From the NCBI GenBank assembly GCA_017556795.1, contig JAFYLZ010000005.1:1-64000 (forward strand): a stretch of 64,000 nt of DNA, given 5' to 3'. A model generated the notes under the pieces. It ran no database searches. It was not told the DNA's origin and saw only the letters and a list, made by a program, of their open reading frames with translations. Origin of the DNA: Candidatus Saccharimonadota bacterium (lineage in GTDB: Bacteria; Patescibacteriota; Saccharimonadia; Saccharimonadales; Saccharimonadaceae). Each line of letters begins with the position of its first letter. The first letter of the stretch is position 1. The translations under genes and the position numbers were made by a program. Positions 63,560 through 64,000 of this stretch are shown one piece after another.

Positions 63560-64000
63560 ATGAAAATTTTGGAAAATATCCCGATTGCTAGTTTGACAAC
63601 CATGCGCCTGGGCGGGCCGGCGCGCTTTGTGATTGAAATCGAAAAGCCGGAAGACGTGCCAGAAGCGTATAATTTTGCGCGCGAACATGAGCTGCCAGTC
63701 TTTGTGCTGGGCGGCGGCGCGAACACGCTCGGCCACGACGAAGGTTTTGACGGTGTTTTGGTTATGAACAAGCTCGTCGGTATTAATATTGATATGCATG
63801 GCGACTCTGCAACCGTTCACGCGATGGGCGGCGAAGTCTGGGATGATCTCGTGGCGAAAACTTGCGAAGCCGGGCTGACTGGCATCGAAGCGCTAAGCAA
63901 AATTCCAGGCACCGTTGGCGCGGCACCGGTACAGAATATCGGCGCTTACGGCCAGGATATTTCCCAAGTACTAGTGAGCGTCGAGGTTTTTGACACGGCC
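63560..64000 (+). CDS. murB: UDP-N-acetylenolpyruvoylglucosamine reductase MurB (3' end off the window)
   Basis: Reduces UDP-GlcNAc-enolpyruvate to UDP-MurNAc with NADPH and FAD. 147 codons are visible: LTTMRLGGPARFVIEIE, FAD loop VLGGGANTLGHDEGFDGVLV, and GIEALSKIPGTVGAAPVQNIGAYGQD, the strongest MurB signature. Leaderless-type promoter. Frame stays open to base 64000. Confidence 0.95.
   Translation, partial: MKILENIPIASLTTMRLGGPARFVIEIEKPEDVPEAYNFAREHELPVFVLGGGANTLGHDEGFDGVLVMNKLVGINIDMHGDSATVHAMGGEVWDDLVAKTCEAGLTGIEALSKIPGTVGAAPVQNIGAYGQDISQVLVSVEVFDTA

Overview
The window looks like a contiguous chromosomal segment of a Candidate Phyla Radiation bacterium, most probably a Candidatus Saccharibacteria (TM7) relative. 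This rests on the compact gene layout, the small or trimmed housekeeping proteins (half-length TsaB, ComEC without its nuclease domain, LigA without its zinc finger), isolated type IV pilus genes, a large set of Sec-exported surface proteins and no biosynthetic operons. TGA works as a stop codon (pta and glmM overlap as ATGA), so genetic code 11 applies, not code 25. The taxonomic assignment is inference; no rRNA gene is present.

Layout. 1-1329: 3' part missing from a surface protein with InlB-type repeats. 1416-5886: lemA-htpX-membrane protein-ligA operon. 5957-8388: PglC/PglF-like glycan initiation pair. 8483-13936: three tRNAs, transporters, GT8 glycosyltransferase, PlsC-like acyltransferase and polysaccharide deacetylase. 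13951-18296: pilB, a 34-aa basic protein, and pta-glmM-GNAT. 18340-22336: two exported proteins, one of 1048 aa. 22443-27863: tRNAs, comEC, yebC, a prepilin and small membrane proteins. 27883-33531: ruvB, dnaK with two CIRCE operators, and uvrD/pcrA. 33564-39148: recO with a minimal two-component pair, a secreted DUF1524 nuclease, xseAB and a flippase-like protein. 39185-40642: RNA methylase-like protein and rpmA. 40698-54000: surface-protein island with five DUF285/BspA-like repeat proteins, one Cthe_2159-like protein, a remnant of a sixth DUF285 gene, and tyrS embedded among them. 54111-64000: ruvC-radA, tsaB-tsaE, murC-like, lepA, recX-recA and the start of murB.

Genes working together. 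DNA repair and recombination is over-represented (ligA, ruvB, ruvC, recA, recX, recO, radA, uvrD, xseAB). Together with pilB, a prepilin, comEC and a secreted nuclease this fits an epibiont that takes up and recombines external DNA. Cell-surface functions (glycan-initiating transferases, deacetylase, Mur enzymes, five DUF285 proteins, two FISUMP/InlB-repeat proteins) form the other large theme.

Expression signals. Eighteen protein genes have a -10 hexamer (usually within TATGCTATAAT) ending exactly 6 nt before the ATG, which predicts leaderless mRNAs. Other genes (dnaK, yebC, lemA, rpmA, recA and others) have normal leaders with a Shine-Dalgarno sequence. The tRNA promoters are equally tight. 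Several tRNA genes abut palindromic elements bordered by copies of the tRNA's own end, and long palindromes also lie upstream of dnaK, upstream of recA, and in frame inside an RNA methylase gene.
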